Positions 1 to 7,993 of a stretch of DNA of 64,000 nt are shown here, piece by piece. Positions within the stretch are counted from its first letter, which is position 1. Every line of letters starts with the position of its first letter. The notes under the pieces are model-generated. The model was not told the origin of the DNA. It ran no database searches and was given only the letters and a program-made list of their open reading frames with translations. Source of the stretch: Novosphingobium sp. G106 (lineage in GTDB: Bacteria > Pseudomonadota > Alphaproteobacteria > Sphingomonadales > Sphingomonadaceae). Where the stretch lies: contig NZ_JAHOOZ010000001.1 in NCBI RefSeq assembly GCF_019075875.1, forward strand, positions 3,658,001 through 3,722,000. Reading direction: 5' to 3'. The translations under genes were made by a program, and so were the position numbers.

Positions 1-189
1 GACGACCGTGGCGACGACCGAAGTCGGCGGCGGTGCGGATTGCGGCGGCGGGGCCGTGCGCCACGCGCGCCAGAGGAACAGAAGTACGAAGATCGCCACG
101 ACGGCAACGACCACGATGATCGCCGGCCGCAGGTTTCGGCGCTGCGCGCCTTCGTCGTGCTCCGCTACCGCTACCTCATCGCCCGACAT
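1..189 (-). CDS. RND efflux periplasmic adaptor (membrane fusion protein), N-terminal fragment
   Basis: Only the first 63 codons are in the window; the gene reads leftward off the edge. The start is the ATG at 189-187. The visible protein has a charged cytoplasmic head (MSGDEVAVAEHDEGAQRRN), one hydrophobic helix at about residues 22-41 (AIIVVVAVVAIFVLLFLW) and a proline-rich stretch ending in TSVVATVV. That is the usual start of HlyD/AcrA-type adaptors that link an inner-membrane RND pump to an outer-membrane channel. The product call is inferred from this layout and from the divergent TetR gene, a common arrangement for efflux operons. The lipoyl and barrel domains would lie outside the window. 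Another single-pass membrane protein is possible. Confidence 0.6.
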   Translation of the reverse strand, partial: MSGDEVAVAEHDEGAQRRNLRPAIIVVVAVVAIFVLLFLWRAWRTAPPPQSAPPPTSVVATVV

Positions 190-212
190 GGCCGGATTGC
201 CCCTGCATGCAT

Positions 213-233
213 TAATCGACTGCCGGTCGATTA
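213..233. promoter_or_regulatory. Palindromic operator candidate between efflux adaptor and TetR gene
   Basis: A perfect inverted repeat, TAATCGAC-TGCCG-GTCGATTA (8-bp arms, 5-bp spacer), sits in the 105-bp divergent intergenic region. The outer flanks keep partial symmetry. Size and place suit a TetR-family dimer site controlling both genes. The assignment is by position only. Confidence 0.6.
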
Positions 234-294
234 TTGATGTTGCAGTGCAAGGTCAAATGCAATTTGTTCGCACAGCGGAGGCAAAAAGCGTATT

Positions 295-927
295 GTGACT
301 GCAATGCCACCACTGCCGACAACGCTTAGCCGCCCTTCCCGCCTCGCCGGCGCCCCGCCCGGACCACGCCAACGCGACCTGCGCCTCGCCAGCCTGCTCG
401 ATGCCGCCGCGGCGCTCTTCGTCGAGAAAGGCGTCATGGCGACCAGCATCGAGGACATCGCCGAGCGCGCCGGAGTCGCGAAGAGCACGTTCTACCACTA
501 TTTCCACGACCGCGCCGCCATGCTCGAAGCCTTGCGCGGGCGTTATTCGCAGCGCTTCTCGGACCTCGTCGACGCGGCAATGGATGCCTGTGCTCCGCAG
601 GACTGGGACGCCCGCCTCGCCGCCTGGACCCATGCGACGGTCGACGAATATCTCGCGACCTATCTGCTCCACGATGCGATCTTCCATGATCCCGAAGTCT
701 GCCAGCGCTGCGTGATCAGCGAGGAGGCCTTCGTCGTCAGTCTCGCTGCGCTGCTGCGCCGGGGCGCCGAAGCCGGGGCCTGGTCGATCGAGGAGCCGGT
801 GACCTGCGCTGCCTTCATGTTCCACGGGCTGCACGGCCTGCTCGACGAAGCGATCGCCAAGGACGAAGGCGCAGCTTCGCTCGCCCAGCGCGTCACGCGG
901 CTGTTCGGGCAGATGGTGCGGCGCTGA
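295..927 (+). CDS. TetR/AcrR family transcriptional regulator
   Basis: A 210-aa repressor of the TetR/AcrR type. The helix-turn-helix lies near residues 28-70, with the typical run IEDIAERAGVAKSTFYHYF followed by DRAAMLEALRGRY. The rest is the helical ligand-binding and dimer domain. The GTG at 295 is favoured because GGAG at 277-280 lies about 14 bases upstream; an ATG at 304 is the alternative. It is divergent from the efflux adaptor gene and probably represses it from the palindrome at 213-233. The ligand cannot be told from the sequence. Confidence 0.88.
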   Translation: MTAMPPLPTTLSRPSRLAGAPPGPRQRDLRLASLLDAAAALFVEKGVMATSIEDIAERAGVAKSTFYHYFHDRAAMLEALRGRYSQRFSDLVDAAMDACAPQDWDARLAAWTHATVDEYLATYLLHDAIFHDPEVCQRCVISEEAFVVSLAALLRRGAEAGAWSIEEPVTCAAFMFHGLHGLLDEAIAKDEGAASLAQRVTRLFGQMVRR

Positions 928-930
928 ACC

Positions 931-1878
931 TCAGGCGCTCGCCGCCACGATCTCGCAAACGACACCGTCGGGCAGGAAGCGGAGCTCGACCTGCCGCACG
1001 CCGCCCGAAGGCTTGAGCAGCCGCGTTCCCATTCCGCGCCGCGTCGGTTGGGCCACGGGCGGACCGCCGATTTCCTTCCAGGTGAGCCGGTACTCGCCTT
1101 CCTCGTCGCCGGGCTGCCAGGTAACCTCCACCTTGCCGCCTGCGGCCGACAGCGCGCCGTACTTGCTGGCATTGGTCCCAAGCTCGTGAAGCGCCATCAT
1201 CAACGGCGTGCAGGCATTGCGCGACACCGCCCAGTCGGGACCCGAGGTATCGAACTGCTGGATCGCGAAAGGCGCAATGGCGGCATCGACCAGATCGTCG
1301 ATCCGGCATGACTTGAGCGCACCGAAGCGCAGCAATTCGTTGGCCTTGGCGAGCGAACCCAGGCGGCCGGCGAGCATCTCGTAGAATTCCGCGGGGTCGG
1401 TCGCCTTCGATGCCTGCGACGCGAGCGCGCGCATCATCTGCAGCGAATTCTTGGTTCGATGCTGGAGCTCACGGTTGAAATCATCGCTTTGCCCCGCGCG
1501 CTCGGCGAGTTCGAGGACCGAGTTTCGCAGCACCTCCCCGACGGCGACCATGGTCGCCGCAGAGACCGCGAAGAGCACGAGAATGACCACCTCGCCGACC
1601 GTGACCGCGAAGGAAAATTGCGGCGGCAGGAACACCGCCCATCCGACGATGCCGCTGCCCACCGCGGTCACCGCGCCCCAGCGCCAGCCGAGATAGGTCG
1701 CGATCATCTGGATCGCGGGGAAATAAAGGATGAAGGGCGCGCCATAGGCGCCGCGGTCGATGAACCAGCGCATCAGCGTAGGAATGGCTACGGCCAACGT
1801 AGCTCGGACAAGGCCTTCGCCGAACGACGGATGGGCTTTGATGGCCCGCGTGATGAAGCCTAGGCCTGCTGTTCTCAT
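931..1878 (-). CDS. Membrane sensor histidine kinase, HRxxN (HWE/HisKA_2) type
   Basis: A 315-aa kinase. Residues about 20-115 hold several hydrophobic segments resembling the four-helix DUF4118/KdpD-type sensor. The phosphoacceptor region reads LQHRTKNSLQMM, giving His140 within an H-R-x-x-N motif, followed by an ATPase domain with HELGTNASKYGALS as N box and a GMGTRLL glycine box. The ATG at 1878 has GGGGAG just upstream; longer readings of this frame run into the antisense of ahpF and are not credible. Kinases with HRxxN motifs feed the PhyR general stress response in alphaproteobacteria. No PhyR, NepR or EcfG gene was recognised here, so that role is inference. It lies 95 bp downstream of ahpF on the same strand. 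Confidence 0.85.
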   Translation of the reverse strand: MRTAGLGFITRAIKAHPSFGEGLVRATLAVAIPTLMRWFIDRGAYGAPFILYFPAIQMIATYLGWRWGAVTAVGSGIVGWAVFLPPQFSFAVTVGEVVILVLFAVSAATMVAVGEVLRNSVLELAERAGQSDDFNRELQHRTKNSLQMMRALASQASKATDPAEFYEMLAGRLGSLAKANELLRFGALKSCRIDDLVDAAIAPFAIQQFDTSGPDWAVSRNACTPLMMALHELGTNASKYGALSAAGGKVEVTWQPGDEEGEYRLTWKEIGGPPVAQPTRRGMGTRLLKPSGGVRQVELRFLPDGVVCEIVAASA

Positions 1879-1973
1879 AGTCTCCCCGCCCTCACATGTT
1901 TCCGTGCGGGCGGGGAGAGAGTCAATGCCGAGAAGTACTGGGGCCGATAAGTACCGGGGTAGTTGCCCCCGCC

Positions 1974-3551
1974 TCAAGCGAGCTCCATCACGTCGGTGCG
2001 GATGAGGTGGTCGAAGGCCGAGAGCGAGGCCTTGGAGCCTTCGCCCATGGCGATGACGATCTGCTTGTAGGGCACGGTGGTGACATCGCCCGCCGCGAAG
2101 ATCCCGGGCACGCTGGTCGCCCCCCGCGCATCGATTTCGATCTCGCCGCGCCCCGACAGCGCGACGGCGCCGTCGAGCCACTCCGTATTGGGGATCAGGC
2201 CGATCTGGACGAAGATGCCTTCCAGCTCGACGAGATGCTCCTGCTCGGAATTGCGGTCGCGATAGCGCAGGCCGACGACCTTCTCGCCGTCGCCGAGCAC
2301 TTCGGTGGTCAGCGCCGAGGTGATCACGGTGACATTGGGCAGGCTGCGCAGCTTGGCCTGGAGCACGGCATCGGCGCGCAGCTGGCTGTCGAACTCGATC
2401 AGCGTGACATGGGCGGTGATGCCCGCGAGGTCGATCGCCGCCTCGACGCCCGAGTTGCCGCCACCGATCACCGCGGTGCGCTTGCCCTTGAACAGCGGGC
2501 CGTCGCAGTGCGGGCAATAGGCGACGCCGCGGTTGCGGTACGCGTCCTCGCCGGGCACGCCCATCTGCCGCCAGCGCGCGCCGGTCGAGAGGATGACCGT
2601 CCGCGCCTTGAGGCTGGCGCCGCTTTCCAGACGCACTTCGTGCAGCCCCCCTACGCCCTTGGCCGGGATCAGCTCGACCGCCTTCTGCAGGTTCATCACG
2701 TCGACTTCGTAGTCCTTGACGTGCTGCTCGAGCGCGATCGCCAGCTTGGGCCCTTCGGTGTGGCTGACCGAGATGAAGTTCTCGATTCCCAGGGTATCGA
2801 GCACCTGGCCACCGAAGCGCTCGGCCGCGACACCAGTGCGGATACCCTTGCGAGCGGCATAGATCGCCGCCGCCGCACCGGCGGGCCCTCCACCGACGAC
2901 GAGCACGTCGAAGGGATCCTTGGCTGCGATCTTCTCGGCCGCGCGCTGGGTCGCGCCGGTGTCGAGCTTGGCCATGATCTGCGCGAGGTCCATGCGGCCC
3001 TGACCGAAGACCTCGCCGTTGAGGAAGACCATCGGCACGGCCATGACCTTGCGGCGATCGACTTCTTCCTGGAACAGCGCGCCGTCGATCGCAACGTGGC
3101 TGACGTTCGGGTTCAGCGCCGCCATGATGTTCAGCGCCTGCACCACGTCGGGGCAGTTCTGGCACGACAGCGAGAAGAAGGTCTCGAAGTGGAATTCGCC
3201 TTCGAGCGCGCGGACGCTGTCCAGCAGTTCGGCTTCTTCCTTCGGCGGGTGACCACCGACATGGAGCAGCGCGAGGATCAGCGAGGTAAACTCGTGGCCC
3301 ATCGGCAGGCCGGCGAAGACAGCCTCGGCGCGCCCTTCGTCGGCGCGGATCGCGAAGGAGGGTTTGCGGGCATCGGCGCCGTCGAAGCGCGCGGAGACCT
3401 TGTCCGACTGCGCCGCGATCTCTTCGACCAGGCTGCGCATCTCGGCCGACTTGGCGCTGTCGTCGAGACTGGCGACGAGCTCGATCGGACGGCGCAGGTT
3501 GCCGAGATAGGCCTTGAGCTGGCCGGTGGTGGCTTCATCGAGAATGGGCAT
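1974..3551 (-). CDS. ahpF: Alkyl hydroperoxide reductase subunit F
   Basis: A 525-aa flavoprotein disulfide reductase that passes electrons from NADH through FAD and two disulfide centres to AhpC. The N-terminal tandem thioredoxin-like domain carries Cys130-x-x-Cys133 ([11 protein letters not shown]). A Rossmann site ([12 protein letters not shown]) follows, then the redox pair [12 protein letters not shown] and a second dinucleotide motif ([12 protein letters not shown]). Length matches E. coli AhpF (521 aa). The ATG at 3551 is preceded by AGAAAGG. It lies 165 bp downstream of ahpC on the same strand, with a hairpin in the gap, so ahpC is probably made in excess. Confidence 0.97.
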   Translation of the reverse strand: MPILDEATTGQLKAYLGNLRRPIELVASLDDSAKSAEMRSLVEEIAAQSDKVSARFDGADARKPSFAIRADEGRAEAVFAGLPMGHEFTSLILALLHVGGHPPKEEAELLDSVRALEGEFHFETFFSLSCQNCPDVVQALNIMAALNPNVSHVAIDGALFQEEVDRRKVMAVPMVFLNGEVFGQGRMDLAQIMAKLDTGATQRAAEKIAAKDPFDVLVVGGGPAGAAAAIYAARKGIRTGVAAERFGGQVLDTLGIENFISVSHTEGPKLAIALEQHVKDYEVDVMNLQKAVELIPAKGVGGLHEVRLESGASLKARTVILSTGARWRQMGVPGEDAYRNRGVAYCPHCDGPLFKGKRTAVIGGGNSGVEAAIDLAGITAHVTLIEFDSQLRADAVLQAKLRSLPNVTVITSALTTEVLGDGEKVVGLRYRDRNSEQEHLVELEGIFVQIGLIPNTEWLDGAVALSGRGEIEIDARGATSVPGIFAAGDVTTVPYKQIVIAMGEGSKASLSAFDHLIRTDVMELA

Positions 3552-3682
3552 GACGGGCCTTTCTGGACATGAGGGGGCGATCCGCCGCTCGGGGCGACGG
3601 AGAAGGGGAAATGGTGCTGAAGCGGTTCCGGTTCGGATCGCGGAGGGCAATCGGAAGCGGAACGGCTCTGGCCGCGAAGGGT

Positions 3683-3706
3683 GGCCGGGCGCCGAAACGC
3701 CCGGCC
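3683..3706 (-). terminator. Hairpin between ahpC and ahpF (attenuator or terminator)
   Basis: GGCCGGGCG and CGCCCGGCC form a perfect 9-bp stem around a 6-base loop, about 10 bases after the ahpC stop. No T run follows on the minus strand, so partial termination or mRNA protection of ahpC is more likely than a full stop. Confidence 0.5.
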
Positions 3707-3716
3707 GGTAGCCTCA

Positions 3717-4283
3717 TCAGATCTTGCCGACGAGGTCGATCGAGGGCGCGAGGGTCTCGGCGCCTTCTTCCCACTTCGCGGGGCAGACCTGGCCCGGGTG
3801 CTCGCGCCAGTACTTGGCGGCCTTGATCTTGCGCAGCAGCTCGGCGGCGTTGCGACCCACGCCCTCGGGGGTGATCTCGACGAGCTGGATCGTGCCGTCG
3901 GGATCGGTGACGAAGGTCGCGCGGTCGGCCAGGCCGACGCCTTCGCGCAGCACGCCGAAGTTGTTGCTCAGCGTGTGGTTCTGGTCACCGAGCATGTAGT
4001 AGTTGATCTTGCCAATCGCCGGCGAGGTGTCGTGCCAGGCCTTGTGGCTGAAATGCGTGTCGGTGGAGACCGAATAGACCTCGACGCCCAGCTTCTGCAG
4101 CTCGGGGTACACGTCGGCCAGGTCTTCCAGCTCGGTCGGGCAGACGAAGGTGAAGTCGGCCGGATAGAAGAAGAAGACGGCCCACTTATCCTTAACCGTT
4201 TCCTCGGTGATGCCATCGACGAACTTGCCCTGATGGAAGGCGGTGGCGTTGAACGGCTTAAGCTTGCTTCCGACGATACCCAT
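3717..4283 (-). CDS. ahpC: Alkyl hydroperoxide reductase subunit C (peroxiredoxin)
   Basis: A 188-aa typical 2-Cys peroxiredoxin that reduces hydrogen peroxide and organic hydroperoxides in the cytoplasm. The peroxidatic Cys48 is in FTFVCPTE and the resolving Cys167 in GQVCPAKW. Length and spacing match AhpC (187 aa in E. coli). The ATG at 4283 has GGAG about nine bases upstream. It is the first gene of the ahpC-ahpF locus and is divergent from the haem-receptor gene. Dyad sequences near 4345-4386 are candidate binding sites for a peroxide regulator such as OxyR. No oxyR gene is in the window. Confidence 0.97.
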   Translation of the reverse strand: MGIVGSKLKPFNATAFHQGKFVDGITEETVKDKWAVFFFYPADFTFVCPTELEDLADVYPELQKLGVEVYSVSTDTHFSHKAWHDTSPAIGKINYYMLGDQNHTLSNNFGVLREGVGLADRATFVTDPDGTIQLVEITPEGVGRNAAELLRKIKAAKYWREHPGQVCPAKWEEGAETLAPSIDLVGKI

Positions 4284-4344
4284 GTAAAATTCTCCAGTTG
4301 GCTCGGGTTTGAAACTGACCGAGCCTAACTAGGGTGCCGGGGCA

Positions 4345-4386
4345 CTGATCGCTAATGGGAATTGTTAGCATCATTGATCGGATCAG
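4345..4386. promoter_or_regulatory. Dyads upstream of ahpC (possible OxyR-type site)
   Basis: CTGATC at 4345 and GATCAG ending at 4386 are exact complements. Inside them GCTAA (4351-4355) and TTAGC (4365-4369) form a second dyad with a different centre, and TGATC-G-GATCA (4375-4385) a third. Overlapping dyads of this sort are common at LysR-type regulator sites. The link to OxyR rests on the downstream gene only. Confidence 0.4.
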
Positions 4387-4573
4387 CCGATTAATGAGAA
4401 GTCCGGTGAGCGAAAAAAGCGAACAGGCCGGATCGTCCCGCACATAGGCGATGCGGCACCGGCTTTCAACCTTCATCGTTACAATCGGCAGTTAAGTCGG
4501 TTTCCACGTTGCGCTGCTTCGATGTGAAACCGCTTGACGGCCAAACCCACCTCCCTCAATTTTCCACGATATT

Positions 4574-4592
4574 GCGAATCACTTGCATTATC
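4574..4592. promoter_or_regulatory. Fur-box-like site
   Basis: The 19-mer GCGAATCACTTGCATTATC matches the classical Fur consensus GATAATGATAATCATTATC at 12 of 19 positions, including the full right end CATTATC. It ends 13 bases before the start codon of a haem-type TonB receptor. Iron-dependent repression by Fur is a reasonable inference. Confidence 0.55.
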
Positions 4593-4605
4593 AATAGGGG
4601 GTATC

Positions 4606-6879
4606 ATGAGACTGCAAGACGGGCGTTTAGTCCGGAACACGATCAATTCGGCCATCAGGCACGGCTGCGCCAGTCTGGCAATCGCGACCGCACTCAGCGC
4701 CATACCGGCCGCAGCGCAGGACAACGACGGGCTGTTCTGGGCCGAACTGCTCAACCAGATCACCGTCAGCGCCACGCGTACGCCAGTCCGCATCGAAGAC
4801 GTGCCCGCAACGATCTCCGTCAAGTCCGACGAGCAGATCGCCGACGAAATGGTCTCGGACATCAAGGACCTCGTCCGCTTCGAGCCCGGCGTCAGTGTCC
4901 GCCAGTCGCCCAGCCGCTTCGGCGCGGCGCTCGGCGTGACCGGGCGTGATGGCGCATCGAGCTTCAACATCCGCGGTCTCGACGGCAACCGCGTGCTGAT
5001 CCAGGTCGACGGCGTGCGCGTGCCCGACGGCTTCGAATTCGGCGCCCAGGCGGCCGGCCGCGGCGCCTATGTCGACCTCGGCCTGGTCAAGTCGGTCGAG
5101 ATCCTGCGCGGCCCCGCCTCGGCGCTCTACGGCAGCGACGGCCTCGCCGGCGCGGTGAGCTTCACCACCACCGATCCCTCGGACCTGCTCAAGGACGGGA
5201 ATGTCGCCGGCCGCTTCCGCGCAGGCTACGATTCCGCCGACGAGGAATTCAGCGAGACCGCGATCCTCGCCGCCCGCGGCGGCGCCATCTCGGGCATGAT
5301 CGCCTATACCAGGCGCGACGGCCATGAGCTCGACAACCAGGGCACGGTCGATGTGCCCAATTCGAACCGTACCACACCCAACCCGCAGGACACCCAATCC
5401 GACGCGGTGCTCGGCAAGCTGGTGATCGATACCGGCGCCTCGAGCCGGCTGCGGCTGACCGGCGAATACGAGAAGAACGTCGTCGACACCAACGTGCTCA
5501 GCGGCGTCGCCCCCGTGGCCGGCGCCTCGACCAGCGTCATCGGCCTCAAGGCCCACGACACCGTCGAGCGCAAGCGGGCCGCGGTGGATTGGCGCTATGA
5601 GGGTGAGGGAGGAATCGATTTCATCCAGCTCACCGCCTACTGGCAGCAGGGCAACAACCGCCAGTTCATCGCCGAGGACCGCAACACCGCCGCGGACCGC
5701 ACGCGCATCAACACCTTCGACAACCGCGTGATCGGCGGCGCCGCCGATTTCCGCGCCAAGCTGGAAACCGGCGCGATCAAGCACGAGTTCGCCTGGGGCG
5801 TCGACGGTTCTGTCACGCGGCAGAAGGGCCTGCGCGACGGCACCGTGCCAACCGCGCCCGACGTGTTCCCGACGCGCGCCTTCCCGATCACCGACTACAC
5901 GCTGGCCGGCGGCTACGTCACCGACCGCATCCTGATCGGGGGCGAGACGCTGGCACTCTATCCGGCGCTGCGCTTCGACTACTACAAGCTGAGCCCGCAG
6001 AAGGACCCGCTGCTACCGACTTTCGCCGCGGCCAAGCAGGACGGCTCGCGGCTGTCGCCGAAGATCGGCGCAATGGTCAAGCTGGGCGGCGGCTTCAGCC
6101 TGTTCGCCAACTATGCGCAGGGCTTCAAGGCGCCGGCACCGAGCCAGGTGAACCAGTTCTTCGAGAACCCGACCTCGCCGCAGGGCGCCTACCGCACGAT
6201 CACCAACCCGAACCTCAAGCCCGAGACCAGCGAGACGATCGAAGGCGGCGTCCGCCTGTCGAGCGATCATGTGTTCCTCAGCGTCACCGGCTTCTCGGGC
6301 CGCTATAAGAACTTCATCAGCCAGGAGCAGATCAGCGGCACCGGCACCGTCGCCAACCCGATCATCTTCCAGTACGTCAATCTAGCGAAGGTCAAGATCA
6401 AGGGCCTGGAAGGCAAGCTGGACCTCACCGCGGGCAACGGCCTGACCGGCCAGCTCGCGATCTCCTATGCCAAGGGCACGACGACACGCGGCACCGTGCA
6501 GTCGCCGCTCTCCTCGATCGATCCGCTCAAGCTCATCGCCGGCATCGGCTACCGCGAGCGCGAAGGTCGCTTCGGCGGGCAGCTGATCATGACCCATTCG
6601 GCGCAGAAGGCGGCGCGCGATGCCGTGGCCAACGCCTATCGTCCGGGGGCCTTTACCATCCTCGACGCGACGGCTTTCGTGAAGCCGATCGAAAACCTGA
6701 CGTTGCGTACGGGCCTGTTCAACATCACCGACGCGAAATACGCCTGGTGGAGCGACGTGCGCGGCGTGTCACTGGTCGCGGCGACGCTGCCCGCCACGGG
6801 TTTCGTCGACCCGCCGGTCGCCGATGCCTATACCCAGCCCGGCCGCAACGTCAGCGTGTCGCTGAGCTACAGTTTCTAA
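4606..6879 (+). CDS. TonB-dependent haemoglobin/haem-type outer-membrane receptor
   Basis: A 757-aa outer-membrane receptor. A signal peptide ends near residue 38 (AIPAAAQ). The TonB box is near NQITVSATR. The plug contains FNIRGLDGNRVLIQVDGVR and VEILRGPASALYGSDGLAGAV, typical of the haemoglobin/transferrin/lactoferrin receptor family. The barrel ends in the aromatic terminus NVSVSLSYSF. ATG 4606 is chosen because GGGGG lies four bases upstream and the signal peptide begins there; a longer frame from 4534 adds an unlikely head. A Fur-like box precedes the gene. It is followed 20 bp later by a DUF6607 gene, probably co-transcribed. The exact iron or haem ligand is not fixed by the sequence. 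Confidence 0.9.
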   Translation: MRLQDGRLVRNTINSAIRHGCASLAIATALSAIPAAAQDNDGLFWAELLNQITVSATRTPVRIEDVPATISVKSDEQIADEMVSDIKDLVRFEPGVSVRQSPSRFGAALGVTGRDGASSFNIRGLDGNRVLIQVDGVRVPDGFEFGAQAAGRGAYVDLGLVKSVEILRGPASALYGSDGLAGAVSFTTTDPSDLLKDGNVAGRFRAGYDSADEEFSETAILAARGGAISGMIAYTRRDGHELDNQGTVDVPNSNRTTPNPQDTQSDAVLGKLVIDTGASSRLRLTGEYEKNVVDTNVLSGVAPVAGASTSVIGLKAHDTVERKRAAVDWRYEGEGGIDFIQLTAYWQQGNNRQFIAEDRNTAADRTRINTFDNRVIGGAADFRAKLETGAIKHEFAWGVDGSVTRQKGLRDGTVPTAPDVFPTRAFPITDYTLAGGYVTDRILIGGETLALYPALRFDYYKLSPQKDPLLPTFAAAKQDGSRLSPKIGAMVKLGGGFSLFANYAQGFKAPAPSQVNQFFENPTSPQGAYRTITNPNLKPETSETIEGGVRLSSDHVFLSVTGFSGRYKNFISQEQISGTGTVANPIIFQYVNLAKVKIKGLEGKLDLTAGNGLTGQLAISYAKGTTTRGTVQSPLSSIDPLKLIAGIGYREREGRFGGQLIMTHSAQKAARDAVANAYRPGAFTILDATAFVKPIENLTLRTGLFNITDAKYAWWSDVRGVSLVAATLPATGFVDPPVADAYTQPGRNVSVSLSYSF

Positions 6880-6899
6880 AAAGAGAGGGGAAACTCCAA

Positions 6900-7871
6900 A
6901 TGAAACGCTATTCCATGCTCATCGGCGCCGCGCTGCTGGCCCTGGCCGGCACCGCTGCCCCTGCCCTCGCCCACCCGCCGATCGCGGCGGACCAGGCTGC
7001 GACCACTTTCGAACAGGACCGCGCCGACATCCTCAAGATGGCGGGCAGCTTCGACGTCAATTTCGACATGCAGGAATCGACGCGCTGGGATCCGGCCTAC
7101 GAGCCGATCCCGAACAAGGTCTCGGGCGGCAACGAGGTCGTCCGGGTGATCGAGGACACCGGCCGCAAGATCTCGCTGCAGCACCTCCTGGTCATCACCC
7201 ACGAGGGCAAGACCCACGTCATCAAGCACTGGCGGCAGGACTGGGAATACGAGCCCGCGCGCGTGCTGGTCTATTCGGACACGAACTCCTGGCGCTGGGA
7301 AGACGTGCCCGAGCAATTCCGCAAGGGCCGCTGGTCGCAGACCGTCTGGCAGGTCGACGACAGCCCGCGCTACGGCGGCTGGGGCCAGTTCGATACGCAG
7401 GGCGGCGTGCGCCGCTGGCGCTCCAACTGGACCTGGCGCCCGCTCGCCCGCCGCGACGCGGTGCGCAAGCCGGTCTATGACCGCTACCTGTCGATCAACC
7501 GCCACCAGGACACGCCCGACGGCTGGATCCACTGGCAGGATAACACCAAGATGGCGCTGCGCGAGGGCAAGCTGGTGCCGATCGTCCAGGAATACGTGCT
7601 CAACACCTACACCCGCTCGACCGACTTCAACGTGAAGGCGGCCGACGACTATTGGGCCGCGACCAAGGACTACTGGGCGCAGATCCGCGCCCAGTGGGAT
7701 GCGCTGGCGGCAGCCGGCAACGGTATCGCCGTCGACGAGCAGGCCGATACCGGCACGGTGATCAGCGGCCGGCTGCTGGAGCTGGCCGACGAGATCCAGG
7801 AAGGCAAGACGACCACGGCCAAGGCCCTGACCGAAGCGCGTGCGCTGTTCGCCAAGGTCCGCAAGCTCTAG
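6900..7871 (+). CDS. DUF6607 family exported protein
   Basis: A 323-aa protein with a clear signal peptide (ALLALAGTAAPALAHPP). The mature part is rich in Trp, Arg and Asp, with HWRQDWEYEP and a WRWEDVPEQF-like segment in the middle. These resemble the DUF6607 family, whose function I do not know. The start has GAGAGG upstream. The 20-bp gap to the haem-type TonB receptor suggests one operon, so a periplasmic or surface role in haem or iron handling is a fair inference. No catalytic motif was recognised. Confidence 0.75.
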   Translation: MKRYSMLIGAALLALAGTAAPALAHPPIAADQAATTFEQDRADILKMAGSFDVNFDMQESTRWDPAYEPIPNKVSGGNEVVRVIEDTGRKISLQHLLVITHEGKTHVIKHWRQDWEYEPARVLVYSDTNSWRWEDVPEQFRKGRWSQTVWQVDDSPRYGGWGQFDTQGGVRRWRSNWTWRPLARRDAVRKPVYDRYLSINRHQDTPDGWIHWQDNTKMALREGKLVPIVQEYVLNTYTRSTDFNVKAADDYWAATKDYWAQIRAQWDALAAAGNGIAVDEQADTGTVISGRLLELADEIQEGKTTTAKALTEARALFAKVRKL

Positions 7872-7901
7872 AGCGTCCTCACCCCACACCCATATCGTCA
7901 T

Positions 7902-7981
7902 CCCGGACTTGATCCGGGATCCCGCTTCCTTTTCGGCCTTGCGTTCGGACGCGACGAGCGGGACCCCGGATCAAGTCCGGG
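7902..7981. repeat. Long inverted repeat (REP-like, CCGGACTTGATCCGG core)
   Basis: Two 25-bp arms (7902-7926 region and 7957-7981) match at all but one position around a loop of about 30 bases. The arm begins CCCGGACTTGATCCGGG. Similar palindromes occur between genes in many sphingomonad genomes. It lies between the convergent DUF6607 and esterase genes and could act as a two-way terminator as well as being a dispersed repeat. Confidence 0.75.
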
Positions 7982-7993
7982 TTGACGAACTTA

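Larger units (their letters stand above)
4284..4605. other. Divergent intergenic region ahpC / TonB receptor
   Basis: 322 bp without a convincing gene. It is more AT-rich than its flanks. It holds the dyads at 4345-4386 on the ahpC side and a Fur-box-like sequence at 4574-4592 on the receptor side, so it probably carries two separate promoters. Short open frames here have no recognisable product. Confidence 0.7.

Noticed and set aside
931..3165. Very long kinase reading that starts inside ahpF
   Set aside because: The first 430 codons are an out-of-frame reading of ahpF; the true kinase start at 1878 has a good ribosome site.
1896..3572. 558-codon plus-strand open frame
   Set aside because: It lies antisense to the well-supported ahpF gene; its product is rich in Arg/Asp/Gly/His with no family. 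High GC removes stops on the opposite strand.
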